Source: Lentzea californiensis
GTDB lineage: Bacteria > Actinomycetota > Actinomycetes > Mycobacteriales > Pseudonocardiaceae
NCBI RefSeq assembly: GCF_024648825.1
Contig: NZ_JANBBE010000010.1
Span: forward strand, 284,519 to 348,518
Direction: 5' to 3'
Length of the DNA: 64,000 nucleotides
Within the stretch, counting starts at the first letter, position 1; every line of letters begins with the position of its first letter. The position numbers and the translations under genes were made by a program. The notes beneath the pieces are model-generated. The model searched no databases. It saw nothing but the letters and a program-made list of their open reading frames with translations, and was not told where the DNA came from. This document shows positions 15,575 through 24,843 of the stretch, piece after piece.

Positions 15575-18500
15575 ATGGACACCCCGCACGCTGAACTGCA
15601 CAAACGCCTGCCCGAGCTCATGCCGCGTGATCAACGCCGGCTCGCCAGGCGCCTCGACGGCGCACGCAAGGTCAAAGACCCCCTGGCGCGCAAGAAGATC
15701 ACCGAGGAGATCGCCGCCCAGATCGACGAGGCCGCGCTCAAGGTCGCGCTGCGCAGGGAGTCCGTTCCCAAGATCAGCTATCCGGCCGAGCTGCCGGTCA
15801 GCCAGCGCAAGGACGACATCAAAGAGCTGATCGCGAACCACCAGGTCGTGATCGTCGCCGGCGAGACCGGGTCGGGCAAGACCACGCAGCTGCCCAAGAT
15901 CTGCCTGGAACTGGGCCGCGGCATCACCGGTCAGATCGGCCACACCCAGCCGCGCCGCATCGCCGCGCGCACCGTCGCCGAACGCGTCGCGGAGGAGCTG
16001 GGCACCAAGCTCGGTGACACGATCGGCTACAAGGTCCGGTTCACCGACCAGTCCGGTGACGAGACGCTGGTCAAGCTCATGACCGACGGCATCCTGCTCG
16101 CCGAGATCCAGACCGACGCCACCCTGTCGCGCTACGACACGATCATCATCGACGAGGCCCACGAACGCAGCCTCAACGTCGACTTCCTGCTCGGCTACCT
16201 CAAGCAGCTCCTGCCGCGCCGCCCCGACCTCAAGGTCGTCATCACCTCCGCCACGATCGACCCGCAGCGCTTCAGCCAGCACTTCGGCGACGCCCCGGTC
16301 ATCGAGGTCTCCGGCCGCACCTACCCCGTCGAGACCCGCTACCGGCCGCTGGAGGAGGACGACGACCAGACCCAGGGCATCATCAACGCCGTCCGCGAGC
16401 TGCAGGCCGAAGGCCCCGGCGACGTCCTGGTGTTCCTCTCCGGCGAACGCGAGATCCGCGACACCGCCGACGCCCTCAAGCAGGAGGACCTGCGCAACAC
16501 CGAGATCCTCCCGCTCTACGCGCGGCTGAGCGTGGGCGAGCAGCACCGGGTGTTCCAGCGGCACACCGGCCGGCGCGTCGTGCTCTCCACCAACGTCGCC
16601 GAGACCAGCCTCACCGTGCCGGGCATCAAGTACGTCGTGGACCCCGGCAACGCCCGCATCTCCCGCTACAGCCACCGCCTCAAGGTCCAGCGCCTGCCGA
16701 TCGAACCCATCAGCCAGGCGTCGGCCAACCAGCGCAAGGGCCGCTGCGGCCGCGTCAGCGAAGGCATCTGCATCCGCCTGTACTCCGAGGAGGACTTCGA
16801 GGCCCGCCCCGAGTTCACCGACGCGGAGATCCTGCGCACCAACCTCGCCAGCGTCATCCTGCAGATGACCAACATCGGCCTGGGCGACATCGCGGCGTTC
16901 CCGTTCATCGACCCGCCCGACTCGCGCAACATCAACGACGGCATCGGCCTGCTCCAAGAGCTCGGCGCGATCAACGCCGCCGAGAAGAAGCTCACCCCGA
17001 CCGGCCGCAAGCTCGCCGCACTGCCGGTCGACCCGCGCCTGGGCCGCATGGTCCTCGAGGCCGACACCACCGGCTGCCTCAAAGAGGTCATGATCATCGC
17101 CGCGGCACTGTCCATCCAGGACCCCCGCGAACGCCCCGCCGACCAGCAGGAAGCCGCGACCCAGCAGCACGCGAGGTTCGTCGACAAGGAATCCGACTTC
17201 ACCACGTTCCTCAACCTGTGGCAGTACCTCAAGGAACAGCAGAAGGAACTGAGCGGCAACCAGTTCCGCAAGCGCTGCAAGGCCGAGTTCCTCAACTACC
17301 TGCGCGTGCGCGAGTGGCAGGACATCTACCTGCAGCTGCGCCAGGTCGCCAAGCAGATCGGCATGCACGTCAACGACCAGCCCGGCGACCCGCGCAACAT
17401 CCACATCGCGCTGCTGTCCGGGCTGCTCAGCCACATCGGCGTCCAGGACGTCGTCAAGAAGCAGGCCCCCGGCGAGAAACGGCGGCCTCTCACCGAGTTC
17501 CTCGGCGCCCGCAACGCCAAGTTCGCGATCTTCCCCGGCTCGGCGCTGGCGAAGAAGCCACCGCAGTGGGTGATGGCCGCCGAACTCGTCGAGACCAGCC
17601 GCCTGTGGGGCCGCATCGCCGCCAAGATCGAACCCGAATGGGCCGAACGCCTCGGCGAGCACGTCGTCAAACGCCAGTACAGCGAACCGCACTGGGAGAG
17701 CAAACGCGGCAGCGTCGTCGCCCTGGAGAAGGTCACGCTCTACGGGGTGCCGATCGTCGCCGGCCGCAAGGTCAACTACGGCCGCATCGACCCCGGACTC
17801 TCCCGTGAGCTGTTCATCCGCCACGCGCTGGTGCAGGGGGAGTGGACCACGCACCACCGGTTCTTCCACACCAACCGCGCGCTGCTCGACGAGGTCGGCG
17901 AGCTGGAGAACCGGGCACGGCGCCGCGACATCGTCGTCGACGAGGAGACGCTGTACGACTTCTACGACAAACGCGTCGCACCCGAGGTCGTGTCCGCGCG
18001 GCATTTCGACTCGTGGTGGAAGAAGCAGAAGGACAAGAACCAGCTCACCTTCACCAAGGACATGCTGGTCAACGACCGCGCCGACGTCACCCCCGACGCC
18101 TACCCCGACCAGTGGCGCCAGGGCGAGCTCACACTGCCGCTGAGCTACCACTTCGAGCCCGGCACGAAGAACGACGGCGTCACCGTCCAGCTCCCGCTGC
18201 CCGCGCTCACCGCGCTCGACGACGACGCGTTCTCCTGGCAGATCCCCGGCCTGCGCCACGACCTCGTCGTCGCGCTCATCCGCTCGCTGCCCAAGCAGAT
18301 CCGCCGCAACTTCGTGCCCGTCCCCGACGTCGCCACCGCCGTCCTCTCGCGCATCAACCCCAAGGACACCAGCCTGCTCAGCGGTGTCGAACGGGAACTG
18401 CGGGCGTTGACCGGCGTGACCGTGCAGCGCGAGGACTGGCAGTTCGACGCCGTTCCCGACCACCTCAAGCTCACCTTCCAGGTCGTCGACGACCAGAACC

Positions 18501-19441
18501 GCACCCTCGCCGAAGGCAAGGACATCGCGGCGCTGAAGGAGAAGCTGCGCGACGAGGTCCGCGCGTCGCTGAGCCAGGCCGCCGGGCACCTCGAGCGCAC
18601 CGGCCTGACGACGTGGGACTTCGACGCCCTGCCCAAGACCATCGAGCAACGGCAGTCCGGCATCACCGTCACCGCCTACCCGTCGCTGCTCGACCGGGGC
18701 GAGAGCGTCGCGATCAAGGTCCTCGACACCCAGGGCCGCCAGGCCTACGCGCACCGCCGCGGCGTGCGCAGACTCCTGCTGCTCGGCGTCAACTCACCGG
18801 TCAAGCACCTGCAGCGCCACCTCGACAACGCCGCCAAGCTCGCCCTCACCCGCAACCCCCACGGCGGCGTCGCCGCGCTGCTGTCGGACTGCATCATGGC
18901 CGCCGTCGACCGGCTCATGGGCGAGCCCGCCTGGGACGCCAAGTCCTACGCCGCCCAGCTCAAGAAGGTCCAGGCCGCGCTGAACGACACCACCTGGGTC
19001 GTCGTGCAGGAGGTCCGCAAGGTCCTCGAAGCCGCGCACGAGGCCGAACTGGCACTGAGCGGCCTCAAAGGTGCACCGGACTCGGCCAACGACATCCGCG
19101 CACACCTCAACTCGCTGGTGTACAAGGGTTTCGTCACCAACACCGGTTACGACCGGCTGCCCGACCTGGTGCGCTACCTCAAGGGCATCGCGCGGCGCAT
19201 CGAGAAGCTGCCCGAGAACCCGCGCCGCGACCTCGACTGGACGGCACAGGTTCACCAGGTCCACGCCGAGTACCGGGAACTGCGGGCGCAGACGCCGGCC
19301 GACGAGCCCTCGCCCGAACTCGACGAGATCCGGTGGATGATCGAGGAACTGCGCCTGTCCTATTTCGCTCAGACGATCAAGACGCGGTACACGATCAGCG
19401 ACAAGCGGATCTACAAGGCGCTGGACGCCGTGCCGTTGTAG
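15575..19441 (+). CDS. hrpA: ATP-dependent RNA helicase HrpA
   Basis: A 1288-residue DEAH-box helicase, the full length expected for HrpA. After a helical N-terminal region come Walker A GETGSGKTT (residues 96-104), motif Ia TQPRRIAARTVAERV (124-138), DEAH at 193-196 (IIIDEAHERSLN) and SATID. The second RecA domain carries LVFLSGEREIRDTAD, LSTNVAETSLTVPGI and QRKGRCGRV, followed by winged-helix, ratchet and OB domains and the long HrpA-specific C-terminus. It unwinds RNA with ATP and is linked to mRNA processing and stalled-ribosome rescue in other bacteria. It stands alone between unrelated genes; start ATG 15575. Confidence 0.97.
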   Translation: MDTPHAELHKRLPELMPRDQRRLARRLDGARKVKDPLARKKITEEIAAQIDEAALKVALRRESVPKISYPAELPVSQRKDDIKELIANHQVVIVAGETGSGKTTQLPKICLELGRGITGQIGHTQPRRIAARTVAERVAEELGTKLGDTIGYKVRFTDQSGDETLVKLMTDGILLAEIQTDATLSRYDTIIIDEAHERSLNVDFLLGYLKQLLPRRPDLKVVITSATIDPQRFSQHFGDAPVIEVSGRTYPVETRYRPLEEDDDQTQGIINAVRELQAEGPGDVLVFLSGEREIRDTADALKQEDLRNTEILPLYARLSVGEQHRVFQRHTGRRVVLSTNVAETSLTVPGIKYVVDPGNARISRYSHRLKVQRLPIEPISQASANQRKGRCGRVSEGICIRLYSEEDFEARPEFTDAEILRTNLASVILQMTNIGLGDIAAFPFIDPPDSRNINDGIGLLQELGAINAAEKKLTPTGRKLAALPVDPRLGRMVLEADTTGCLKEVMIIAAALSIQDPRERPADQQEAATQQHARFVDKESDFTTFLNLWQYLKEQQKELSGNQFRKRCKAEFLNYLRVREWQDIYLQLRQVAKQIGMHVNDQPGDPRNIHIALLSGLLSHIGVQDVVKKQAPGEKRRPLTEFLGARNAKFAIFPGSALAKKPPQWVMAAELVETSRLWGRIAAKIEPEWAERLGEHVVKRQYSEPHWESKRGSVVALEKVTLYGVPIVAGRKVNYGRIDPGLSRELFIRHALVQGEWTTHHRFFHTNRALLDEVGELENRARRRDIVVDEETLYDFYDKRVAPEVVSARHFDSWWKKQKDKNQLTFTKDMLVNDRADVTPDAYPDQWRQGELTLPLSYHFEPGTKNDGVTVQLPLPALTALDDDAFSWQIPGLRHDLVVALIRSLPKQIRRNFVPVPDVATAVLSRINPKDTSLLSGVERELRALTGVTVQREDWQFDAVPDHLKLTFQVVDDQNRTLAEGKDIAALKEKLRDEVRASLSQAAGHLERTGLTTWDFDALPKTIEQRQSGITVTAYPSLLDRGESVAIKVLDTQGRQAYAHRRGVRRLLLLGVNSPVKHLQRHLDNAAKLALTRNPHGGVAALLSDCIMAAVDRLMGEPAWDAKSYAAQLKKVQAALNDTTWVVVQEVRKVLEAAHEAELALSGLKGAPDSANDIRAHLNSLVYKGFVTNTGYDRLPDLVRYLKGIARRIEKLPENPRRDLDWTAQVHQVHAEYRELRAQTPADEPSPELDEIRWMIEELRLSYFAQTIKTRYTISDKRIYKALDAVPL

Positions 19442-19459
19442 ACCTCGCTACCGTGGAAC

Positions 19460-19984
19460 ATGCACTTTCCTGGGGATTCCACGTGGCAGGTGTCCAGCGG
19501 CAACGGTGACACCTTCACGCTCTACGTCCGCGACGCGCTCGGCATCAGCACACCCACCGCCGACTCCATTCCGCCGCTGACCCCACCCGTCCCGCGCCTG
19601 CACGGCGTCGCGGTGCCGGAGACGTTCGGCTCGGCGTGGGACCGGTGGTGGGCGCAGTCGGTGTCCGGCGGTGCCGAGGCCGTTCCCGGCCGCTGGCCCG
19701 TCGGCCTGCCGCAGCAGCTGCGCCCCGCCTACGACGAGTGGGTGACCCACAAGGACCACGACCGCAGGGCGAACTTCTCCGAGGTGCTCCACGAGATCGT
19801 CGCGCAGCTCACCGGCGAGCTCGGTCACGCACCGGTCTTCGCCCTCGACATCGTCGAAGTGCCCGTGCGAGGCCAGTTCTGGCGGCGGCTCACCACGAAC
19901 TCGGTGATGGTCTCCGAGGAGCTCATGGCCTCGCGCAACCTCATCGCACCACTGGAGTCAGTGCTGCGCGAACTCGCTCACTGA
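19460..19984 (+). CDS. Hypothetical protein, 174 residues
   Basis: No recognised domain. It begins MHFPGDSTWQVSSGNGDTFT, has the Trp-rich stretch FGSAWDRWWAQSV, and ends SVMVSEELMASRNLIAPLES. There is no signal peptide or membrane segment. It starts 18 bp after hrpA on the same strand, so it may be co-transcribed, but the ATG has no clear ribosome-binding site. High-GC codon bias with G/C third positions supports real coding. Confidence 0.7.
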   Translation: MHFPGDSTWQVSSGNGDTFTLYVRDALGISTPTADSIPPLTPPVPRLHGVAVPETFGSAWDRWWAQSVSGGAEAVPGRWPVGLPQQLRPAYDEWVTHKDHDRRANFSEVLHEIVAQLTGELGHAPVFALDIVEVPVRGQFWRRLTTNSVMVSEELMASRNLIAPLESVLRELAH

Positions 19985-20104
19985 CGCCTCACCCGCAACG
20001 GCACCGCCACCGGCGTCGCACGCAGAGGCGCGGACGGCCGGTGGCGGTACCTGATCGACAACCCCTTCGAGGTCAGCTGGGCGGTTCCATGGCGCCGGTC
20101 ATGA
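19985..20104 (+). pseudogene. C-terminal remnant of a SnoaL-like (NTF2-fold) gene
   Basis: In the frame immediately after the stop of the preceding gene, 19988-20070 encodes LTRNGTATGVARRGADGRWR then YLIDNPF. This is the characteristic C-terminus of ketosteroid-isomerase-like/YybH proteins. There is no start codon or N-terminal part, and the frame closes at 20102-20104 inside the convergent ABC gene. It looks like the surviving end of a deleted gene. Confidence 0.6.
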
Positions 20105-20837
20105 TCGCCACCGCGTCCGACATCGACACCGACTTCGGGTCCACCACCGCCTTGCGGCGGCCCAGGCGCTGGATGTGGATGCGGTCGGCCACCTCGAACA
20201 CGTGCGGCATGTTGTGGCTGATCAGGATCACCGGCAGGCCGCGGTCGCGGACCTGCAGGATCAGGTCCAGCACCGCGCGGGACTCCCGCACGCCCAGCGC
20301 CGCCGTCGGCTCGTCCATGATCACGACGCGGCTGCCGAACGCCGCCGCGCGTGCCACCGCGACGGCCTGGCGCTGGCCGCCCGACAGGGTCTCCACCGCC
20401 TGGCCGGGGTTCTGGATCGTCATGATCCCCAGCGCGTCGAGCTGGCGGCGCGCCTCCTCCCGCATGCCGGCGCGGTCGAGCATCCGGAACACCGAGCCGA
20501 GCACGCCCTTGCGGCGCAGTTCGCGGCCCAGGAACAGGTTCGCGGCGATGTCGAGCGACGGGGAGACCGCCAGCGACTGGTGCACCGTCTCGATGCCCGC
20601 GTTGCGCGCGTCCAAGGGCGTGGAGAACGACACGGGGGAGCCGTCGAGCAGGACCTCGCCCTCGTCCGGCACCACCGCCCCCGACAAGGCCTTGATCAGC
20701 GACGACTTGCCCGCGCCGTTGTCGCCGATCACCGCGAGGATCTCGCCCGGCAGCAGCTCCAGGTCCGAGCCCGCCAGCGCCGTCACCTTCCCGTACCGCT
20801 TGACCAGGCCCGTCGCCTGCAGGATCGGGGTGGTCAT
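20073..20837 (-). CDS. Sugar-type ABC transporter ATP-binding protein
   Basis: A 254-residue single-domain ABC ATPase. Walker A is GDNGAGKSSL, the signature is ETLSGGQRQAVAVARA, and Walker B is VVIMDEPTAALG, with SHNMPHVFEVADRIHI in the H-loop region. It has half the length of RbsA/XylG-type double ATPases, as in the FrcA-type single-domain sugar ATPases. The start overlaps the permease stop (ATGA, 20834-20837), making it the last gene of a binding protein-permease-ATPase operon. The transported sugar is unknown. Confidence 0.94.
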   Translation of the reverse strand: MTTPILQATGLVKRYGKVTALAGSDLELLPGEILAVIGDNGAGKSSLIKALSGAVVPDEGEVLLDGSPVSFSTPLDARNAGIETVHQSLAVSPSLDIAANLFLGRELRRKGVLGSVFRMLDRAGMREEARRQLDALGIMTIQNPGQAVETLSGGQRQAVAVARAAAFGSRVVIMDEPTAALGVRESRAVLDLILQVRDRGLPVILISHNMPHVFEVADRIHIQRLGRRKAVVDPKSVSMSDAVAIMTGAMEPPS

Positions 20838-21835
20838 GCCTTCACCTTCCTGATCCACTGGTCCAGCGACACCGCCACGATGATCAGCACACCGACCGCC
20901 ATCGTCTGCCACAGCACGTCCACCCCGGCCAGCGCCAGGCCGTTGCGGAACACGCCGACGATCAGCGCGCCGATCAGCGACCCCACCACCGCGCCGCGGC
21001 CGCCGAACAGCGACGTCCCGCCGATCACCACCGCGGTGATCGAGTCCAGGTTGTCGGTCTGGCCCGCCTGCGGGCTCGCCGAGGCGATCCGGCCGATCAG
21101 CGTCCACGCCGCCACCGCGTAGATCAGGCCTGCCGTCGCGTACACGCTCAAGAGCACCCGAGCCGTGCGGATGCCCGACAGGCGCGACGCTTCCAGGTCG
21201 TCACCGGTGGAGTAGACGTGCCGGCCCCACGCGGTGTTCTTCAGCACGAACGCCATCGCCGCCACCAGCACCACCAGCAGGATCGAGCCGTAGGTGATGC
21301 GCGTGCCGCCGACGGTGAACGTCTGCCCGGTCCACAGCAGCAGCGACGGCATGTCCGAGCCGCGGATCGTGGCGCTGCCCGAATACCAGAGGTTCAACGC
21401 GAAGAACACGTTCAGCGTGCCCAGCGTGACGATGAACGGCGGCAGCTTCAGCCGCGTCACCAGCATCCCGTTGAGCAGGCCGCACACCGTGCCCACCAGG
21501 AACCCCAGCAGCAACGCGGGCAACCCCGGCAGACCGGTCTCCGAGGCGACCTTCGCCATCACGATCGAGGTCAGCACCATGATCGCCCCGCACGACAGGT
21601 CGATGCCCGCCGTCAGGATCACGATCGTCTGCCCCACCGCGAGCGTGCCCACCACCGCGACCTGCTGCAGGATCAGCGAGATGTTGCCCGGCGTCAGGAA
21701 CCGCTCCGACAACAGTGCGAACACGATCACCGACGTCAGCAGCACCACCGCCGGGCCGATCGTCGCCTGGGCGTGCAGCACGTGCTGCACGCGTGTCAGC
21801 AGCGAACGGTCCCGCTGCTCCACCACGGCCGTCAT
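20834..21835 (-). CDS. Sugar ABC transporter permease (RbsC-like)
   Basis: A 333-residue membrane protein of the BPD_transp_2/RbsC family with eight to ten hydrophobic segments. Signatures are AVGQTIVILTAGIDLSCGAI, LKLPPFIVTLGTLNVFFALN, AWGRHVYSTGDDLEASRLSG and the conserved cytoplasmic loop VVIGGTSLFGGRGAVVGSLI. It would form the homodimeric channel for the ATPase encoded downstream. The gap to the binding-protein stop is 3 bp, and the 3' end overlaps the ATPase start. Confidence 0.95.
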   Translation of the reverse strand: MTAVVEQRDRSLLTRVQHVLHAQATIGPAVVLLTSVIVFALLSERFLTPGNISLILQQVAVVGTLAVGQTIVILTAGIDLSCGAIMVLTSIVMAKVASETGLPGLPALLLGFLVGTVCGLLNGMLVTRLKLPPFIVTLGTLNVFFALNLWYSGSATIRGSDMPSLLLWTGQTFTVGGTRITYGSILLVVLVAAMAFVLKNTAWGRHVYSTGDDLEASRLSGIRTARVLLSVYATAGLIYAVAAWTLIGRIASASPQAGQTDNLDSITAVVIGGTSLFGGRGAVVGSLIGALIVGVFRNGLALAGVDVLWQTMAVGVLIIVAVSLDQWIRKVKA

Positions 21836-21838
21836 GGC

Positions 21839-22855
21839 TCAGCCCCAGCAGTTCTGCAGGCCGAACGCCGAGTCCTTCGACTCCACGCCCTCGGCCGGCT
21901 GGTCGGTGATCAGCGTGACGCCGGTGTCGGTGTTCTGCGGCTTGGAGCCGTCCTTGGCGAACTTCGAGACCGCCTCCACGCCCAGCTGCGCCATCTTGAG
22001 CGGGTACTGCTGCGAGGTCGCGCCGATCACGCCCGCCTTCACGTTGTCCACGCCCGGACAGCCGCCGTCGACCGAGACGATGACGACGTCCTTCTCCTTG
22101 CCCGCCGCCTTCAGCGCTTCATAGGCGCCCGCCGCCGCAGGCTCGTTGATGGTGTAGACCAGGTTGATCCCGGGGTCCTTCTGCAGCAGGTTCTCCATCG
22201 CCGTTCGGCCACCCTCCGGGGCACCGTCGGTCACGTCGTGGCCCACGATCCGCGGGTCGGACTCGTCGCCGATGCGGTTCTTGTCCTTCACGTCGACGCC
22301 GAAGCCCTCCAGGAACCCCTGGTCGCGCTGCACGTCCACCGACACCTGGTTCGGGTTGAGGTCCAGCAGCGCGATCTTGGCCTGCTTGCCGTCCTTGGCG
22401 AACTTCGCCTTCGCCCACTGCCCGATCAGCAGACCTGCCTTGTAGTTGTCGGTCGCGAACGTCGCGTCGGCGGCGTCCGCCGGCTCCAGCTGCGTGTCCA
22501 GCGCGATCACCAGCAGGCCCGCCTCCCGCGCCTTGTCCACCGACGGCACGATCGCCTTCGAGTCGCTCGGCGTGATCAGGATGCCCTTCGCGCCCGAGGC
22601 GATCAGGTTCTCTATCGCGTCGACCTGCGACTGGTTGTCGCCGTCCTGCTTGCCCGCGAACGACTGCACCGTCGCCCCCGACGACGTCGCCGCCTGCTGC
22701 GCGCCCTCCTTCATCTTCACGAAGAACGGGTTCGTGTCCGTCTTCGTCACCAGGCCCACCAGCGTCGCCGCACCGCCGGAGGACCCACCGCCCCCGCACG
22801 CGGTGGCGAACACGAGCAACGCCGCTGCGCCGACAACCCCGGCCGTTCTGCGCAT
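21839..22855 (-). CDS. Sugar ABC transporter substrate-binding lipoprotein (RbsB-like)
   Basis: A 338-residue lipoprotein. The signal is MRRTAGVVGAAALLVFATAC with the acyl-Cys at about residue 20, followed by a Gly/Ser linker. The periplasmic-binding fold of the Peripla_BP_4 type starts at TLVGLVTKTDTNPFFVKMKE. Conserved features are DGDNQSQVDAIENLIASGAK, VIALDTQLEP and VVIVSVDGGCPGV. The ATG at 22853-22855 follows the LacI-type operator at 22865-22882, so this is the first gene of the importer operon. Longer frames upstream cross the LacI gene and are not real. Confidence 0.95.
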   Translation of the reverse strand: MRRTAGVVGAAALLVFATACGGGGSSGGAATLVGLVTKTDTNPFFVKMKEGAQQAATSSGATVQSFAGKQDGDNQSQVDAIENLIASGAKGILITPSDSKAIVPSVDKAREAGLLVIALDTQLEPADAADATFATDNYKAGLLIGQWAKAKFAKDGKQAKIALLDLNPNQVSVDVQRDQGFLEGFGVDVKDKNRIGDESDPRIVGHDVTDGAPEGGRTAMENLLQKDPGINLVYTINEPAAAGAYEALKAAGKEKDVVIVSVDGGCPGVDNVKAGVIGATSQQYPLKMAQLGVEAVSKFAKDGSKPQNTDTGVTLITDQPAEGVESKDSAFGLQNCWG

Positions 22856-22864
22856 GACAACTCC

Positions 22865-22882
22865 TACGTCAACGTTGACGTA
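22865..22882. promoter_or_regulatory. LacI-type operator 1 (perfect palindrome)
   Basis: TACGTCAACGTTGACGTA is a perfect 18-bp palindrome with a central CG, the classic LacI/GalR-family form. It lies 10 bp upstream of the binding-protein start, where a bound repressor would block transcription or early elongation of the importer operon. It shares CGTCA-N4-TGACG with operator 2. Confidence 0.85.
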
Positions 22883-22951
22883 ACCGGCCCTACGCGGACT
22901 CACCGCGAGTTGCGGTGGAGCGGCTACGTTTTGATGGAGTCGGGTATACCG

Positions 22952-22971
22952 TTGCGTCATCGTTGACGCAA
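22952..22971. promoter_or_regulatory. LacI-type operator 2
   Basis: TTGCGTCATCGTTGACGCAA has perfect 8-bp arms around TCGT and lies 29 bp upstream of the LacI-family gene start (23000). With the similar site at 22865-22882 it suggests that the regulator controls both the importer and itself, possibly by binding both sites. The centre-to-centre spacing is about 88 bp. Confidence 0.8.
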
Positions 22972-22999
22972 GAGTCGTAGGACGTGAGCGGGGCGGGAC

Positions 23000-24031
23000 A
23001 TGGGTCAGGCCGGCGAGAGACGTGAACCCACGATGCGCGACGTCGCGGCGCTGGCGAAGGTCAGCATCAAGACGGTCTCGCGCGTGATCAACGACCTGCC
23101 CGGAGCGGGCGCCGAGGTCACCGACCGCGTCCGCGCCGCCGCCCGCAGCCTGGGCTACCGGCCCAACCTCACCGCCAGCAGCCTGCGCCGCTCCGACCGC
23201 CGCAGCGCCACCATCGGCGTGCTGTTCGAAGACCTCTCCAACCCCTTCGACGCCGCCCTGCTGCGCGCCGTCGAGGACCACGCCCGGCGCAGCGGTGTGC
23301 TCGTGCTCGCCGGCAGCACCGAGGACGACCACACCCTGCAACGCGAACTGCTGCTGTCGCTGTCCGCGCGCCGCGTCGACGGTGTCGTCGTCATGGCCGC
23401 CGGCGGCCACCAGGACGCGCTGCAGCACGAACGCGAACGCGGCACCCCGATGGTGCTCGTCGACCGGCCGCCCACCTTCGGCGGCACCGACTGCGTCACC
23501 ACCACCAACCGCGACAGCTCCCGCGCCGCCGTGCTCGAGCTCGCCGCCCTGGGTCACCGCGACATCGCGTTCCTCGGCGACCGCAGCACCCTGTGGACCA
23601 GCCAGGAGCGCTACACCGGCTACCTCGAAGGCCTCGCCCAGGCCGGTCTCACCCTGCGCGAGGAGCTCGTGCGCACCGGCCTGCACGGCGTCGACGTCGC
23701 CGAGACCGCCACCGCCGCGCTGCTCGACCTCGACCGGCCGCCCACGGCGTTGTTCACCGCCCAGAACCTCGTCACCGTCGGCGCCATGCGCATCCTGCGC
23801 ACCCGTGACCTGCACCGGCGCGTCGCCGTCATCGGCTTCGACGACTTCCCGCTCGCCGACCTGCTCGACCCCGCCGTCACCGTCGTGCGCCAGGACGTCC
23901 CCGGCATCGGCCGCAAGGCCGCCGAGCTCATCCTCGCCCGCATCGACGGCGACACCTCACCGCCCGTGCACGCCGTCGTCCCCGCCGCGCTCGTGCCCCG
24001 CGGCTCCGGTGAGATCGCGCCGCTCAGCTGA
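23000..24031 (+). CDS. LacI-family transcriptional regulator of the sugar importer
   Basis: A 343-residue regulator. The N-terminal LacI helix-turn-helix is TMRDVAALAKVSIKTVSRVI, followed by the hinge LGYRPNLTASSLRR and a periplasmic-binding-like effector domain (TIGVLFEDLSNPFDAALLRA, then AVIGFDDFPLADLLDPAVTV). It is divergent from the ABC importer with two near-identical palindromes in the 144-bp gap, strong evidence for local control. ATG 23000 has GGGGCGGG upstream. A second Met precedes RDVAAL at 23033, so the start is not fully certain. The effector is presumably the imported sugar. Confidence 0.95.
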   Translation: MGQAGERREPTMRDVAALAKVSIKTVSRVINDLPGAGAEVTDRVRAAARSLGYRPNLTASSLRRSDRRSATIGVLFEDLSNPFDAALLRAVEDHARRSGVLVLAGSTEDDHTLQRELLLSLSARRVDGVVVMAAGGHQDALQHERERGTPMVLVDRPPTFGGTDCVTTTNRDSSRAAVLELAALGHRDIAFLGDRSTLWTSQERYTGYLEGLAQAGLTLREELVRTGLHGVDVAETATAALLDLDRPPTALFTAQNLVTVGAMRILRTRDLHRRVAVIGFDDFPLADLLDPAVTVVRQDVPGIGRKAAELILARIDGDTSPPVHAVVPAALVPRGSGEIAPLS

Positions 24032-24791
24032 CCGACAGCACCGCGTCGATGACCTGCGGGCCCGACAGCAGCACCTCGTCGTTGTGGTCCGCGCCGTCGA
24101 TCTCGACGAGCCTGGCGCGCGCCGCCGTCGCCACCTCACGGCTCTGCGCGGGCGGCACGATCGAGTCCTTCGTCCCCAGCAGCACCACGGTCGGCACGTC
24201 CAGGGTGGACACCCGCTCCACCACCGGGTACTTGTCCTGCAACAGCATCTTCACCGGCAGCCACGGGTAGTGGTGCGACCCCGCCGCCGCCAGCGACGTG
24301 AACGGTGAGCGCAGCACCATGCCCTTGGGGGCGCGGTACGTCGCGAGCTCCGCGGCCACCGCCGCGCCCAGCGACTCGCCGAAGTAGACGACCGGCCCGT
24401 CGATCAGGTCCAGCGCCGCCCGCGCGTCGAAGGTCAGCCCCTCCTCCGAGGGCAGGCCGGGATTGCCGCCGTAGCCGCGGTAGTCGAACAGCAGCACCGA
24501 CAACCCGCGCGAGGTGAGCGCCCGCGCCAGTGACACCCGGCCCTCGCGGTTGCCGCCGTTGCCCGGGAACACCAGCACCGTCACCGGCGCGTCGGGCAGC
24601 TCGAAGTGCCAGCCGTCGAGCATCAGGCCGTCCGCCGTCACCAGCCGGACGTCACGCCCGCCGGGCAGCACCTCGTCCGCGCTCGGCAGCGGACCGGGGG
24701 AGGGGAAGTACACGAGCTTGCGCTGGAAGGTGAAGACCACGGCGACGATGGTGACAACCACCGCCAACGCGATCAACACCGCCCTCCTCAT
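24024..24791 (-). CDS. Membrane-anchored alpha/beta hydrolase (BEM46/FrsA-like)
   Basis: A 255-residue protein. One N-terminal hydrophobic segment (MRRAVLIALAVVVTIVAVVF) anchors an alpha/beta-hydrolase domain. TVLVFPGNGGNREGRVSLAR is the oxyanion strand, VYFGESLGAAVAAELA the nucleophile elbow (Ser in GESLG), GTKDSIVPPAQS the acid loop with Asp, and DGADHNDEVLL the catalytic His. This is the BEM46/ABHD13-like pattern. I start at ATG 24789-24791, which opens on the anchor; a GTG at 24827 would add 12 residues. The substrate is unknown. The 3' end overlaps the LacI gene by 8 bp. Confidence 0.9.
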   Translation of the reverse strand: MRRAVLIALAVVVTIVAVVFTFQRKLVYFPSPGPLPSADEVLPGGRDVRLVTADGLMLDGWHFELPDAPVTVLVFPGNGGNREGRVSLARALTSRGLSVLLFDYRGYGGNPGLPSEEGLTFDARAALDLIDGPVVYFGESLGAAVAAELATYRAPKGMVLRSPFTSLAAAGSHHYPWLPVKMLLQDKYPVVERVSTLDVPTVVLLGTKDSIVPPAQSREVATAARARLVEIDGADHNDEVLLSGPQVIDAVLSVS

Positions 24792-24843
24792 CGGACCATG
24801 ATGACCGGTCAGCCGGCGGTGGATCACTGCAAGGAGTGAACTT

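Noticed and set aside
15443..18754. A 1103-codon open frame on the minus strand
   Set aside because: It is antisense to hrpA, whose helicase motifs are complete. The frame is open only because of the third-position GC bias, and its translation is low-complexity Asp/Gly/Val/Leu.
21839..23815. Extension of the sugar-binding protein to 658 residues
   Set aside because: The extra N-terminal part is antisense to the LacI gene, and the real start lies at the lipoprotein signal at 22855.
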